40,174 nt of DNA, taken from DAOOVD01 sp035369845 (GTDB taxonomy: Bacteria; Bacillota; Desulfotomaculia; Desulfotomaculales; Pelotomaculaceae). This document shows positions 39,614 through 40,174 of the stretch, one piece after another; position 1 is the stretch's first letter; each line of letters begins with the position of its first letter. The stretch covers positions 1 to 40,174 of the forward strand of contig DAOOVD010000020.1 of the NCBI GenBank assembly GCA_035369845.1. The letters are read 5' to 3'. A model generated the notes under the pieces. That model ran no database searches and was not told the origin of the DNA. It worked only from the letters and a program-made list of their open reading frames with translations. Position numbers and translations under genes: made by a program.

Positions 39614-40174
39614 TCAAGATATTATTTTACTGTAGACCTCGAGCGTTTCCAGCGCAATATTTGTCCAGTCGTACACGGTAAGCACCTTTTTCCAGGCCTG
39701 CCTGGCCAGATCACCGGCCAGCCCCGGATTTGCAAGGATCTCCTGAATATAATAGGCCAGAATATCAGGGCGGCCGGGCGCAACTTTATACCCATCGATG
39801 CCGTGTGTAACCACCTCGCTGAGACCGCCGGTGTCGGAAACGACCACCGGAACCTGGGCGGCCATGGCTTCCAGCGCCACTATCCCGAAAGGCTCGTAGA
39901 GACTGGGAAAAACGGCGACATCAGCCTGCTTCAGCAAACTGTTGCGTTGTTGCTCGTCGATAAAACCCAAAAACTCAACTCTCCCGGCCAACCCAAGATC
40001 AGCGGCCAGAGCCTTCAAGCGGCCCTCGTAAGGCCCGGCGCCGGCAATAAGCAACCTCAAGTCCTTGTCATCCAGGCAAAGGCGGGAAAAAGACTCCAGA
40101 AGCACCTGAACGCCTTTCTCCGGCACCAGGCGCCCGATGAAAAGTATGGTTTTTTCACGGGCGCGGGGGTTCTT
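39614..40174 (-). CDS. GT4-type glycosyltransferase, 5' end outside window
   Basis: The last 187 codons are present; the N-terminal domain lies beyond the window. It starts within ILFIGRLVPEKGVQVLLESF, the beginning of the GT-B C-terminal domain. RVEFLGFIDE and FPSLYEPFGIVALEAMA follow; the latter is the EX7E motif that binds the nucleotide sugar in GT4 enzymes. GLSEVVTHGIDGY is the usual late motif. The sugar and acceptor cannot be told. Glycogen-synthase-like or exopolysaccharide transferases are both possible. Confidence 0.88.
   Translation of the reverse strand, partial: KNPRAREKTILFIGRLVPEKGVQVLLESFSRLCLDDKDLRLLIAGAGPYEGRLKALAADLGLAGRVEFLGFIDEQQRNSLLKQADVAVFPSLYEPFGIVALEAMAAQVPVVVSDTGGLSEVVTHGIDGYKVAPGRPDILAYYIQEILANPGLAGDLARQAWKKVLTVYDWTNIALETLEVYSKIIS

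Overview
The window looks like the chromosome of an anaerobic, endospore-forming Firmicute, most like the Desulfotomaculum/Pelotomaculum group. This is inferred from gene content: a full dcw (division and cell wall) cluster running into spoIIGA-sigE-sigG, a class III anaerobic ribonucleotide reductase, a tungsten-type aldehyde:ferredoxin oxidoreductase with its own MoaD-like partner, and a SelD that is itself a selenoprotein. No rRNA, tRNA, phage, transposase or CRISPR array was seen. One 100-N assembly gap lies at 19697-19796.

Layout. 1-5.4 kb: a partial MBL/beta-CASP metallohydrolase, an FmdB-type zinc ribbon protein, a LysM-BsuPI-carbohydrate-binding-like protein, then a MoaD-like protein and an AOR-family oxidoreductase separated by a repeat island. 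5.4-8.7 kb (minus): nrdR-nrdD-nrdG, preceded by two NrdR-box-like sites 31 bp apart. 8.8-12.5 kb (minus): spoIIGA-sigE, then sigG-ymxH with its own candidate forespore promoter. 13.1-14.3 kb: selD (Sec at codon 18) and a 46-codon gene. 14.5-36.1 kb (minus): the dcw cluster, transcribed mraZ-rsmH-ftsL-pbp(spoVD/ftsI)-murE-murF-mraY-murD-ftsW-murG-murC-murB-murA, then after a break ftsQ-DUF881-DUF881-sbp-ftsA-ftsZ. The break between murA and ftsQ carries tiny YjcZ-like membrane peptide genes on the plus strand, and the assembly gap falls inside one of them. 36.2-40.2 kb: a one-TM protein, a PHP histidinol phosphatase, a short MetE-core-like protein, an unassigned conserved protein, and a partial GT4 glycosyltransferase.

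How it works together. The dcw genes make lipid II (MurA-G, MraY), polymerise and cross-link it (FtsW, PBP) and build the divisome (FtsZ, FtsA, FtsL, FtsQ). A sigmaA-like promoter and three 10-bp-spaced GTGG repeats in front of mraZ suggest MraZ autoregulation. Downstream, SpoIIGA would process pro-SigE, and SigG drives the forespore programme.

The most unusual part is a family of modular intergenic repeats. There are four islands: 3.12-3.33, 10.10-10.65, 12.61-13.00 and 30.08-30.28 kb. They share modules A to E in two architectures: A-B-D, and A-B-A-C-E. Two unrelated-core elements of about 97 bp, with a common 11-12 bp terminal inverted repeat, lie within or beside these islands. One island end falls inside the last codons of murE. 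I do not recognise this family.
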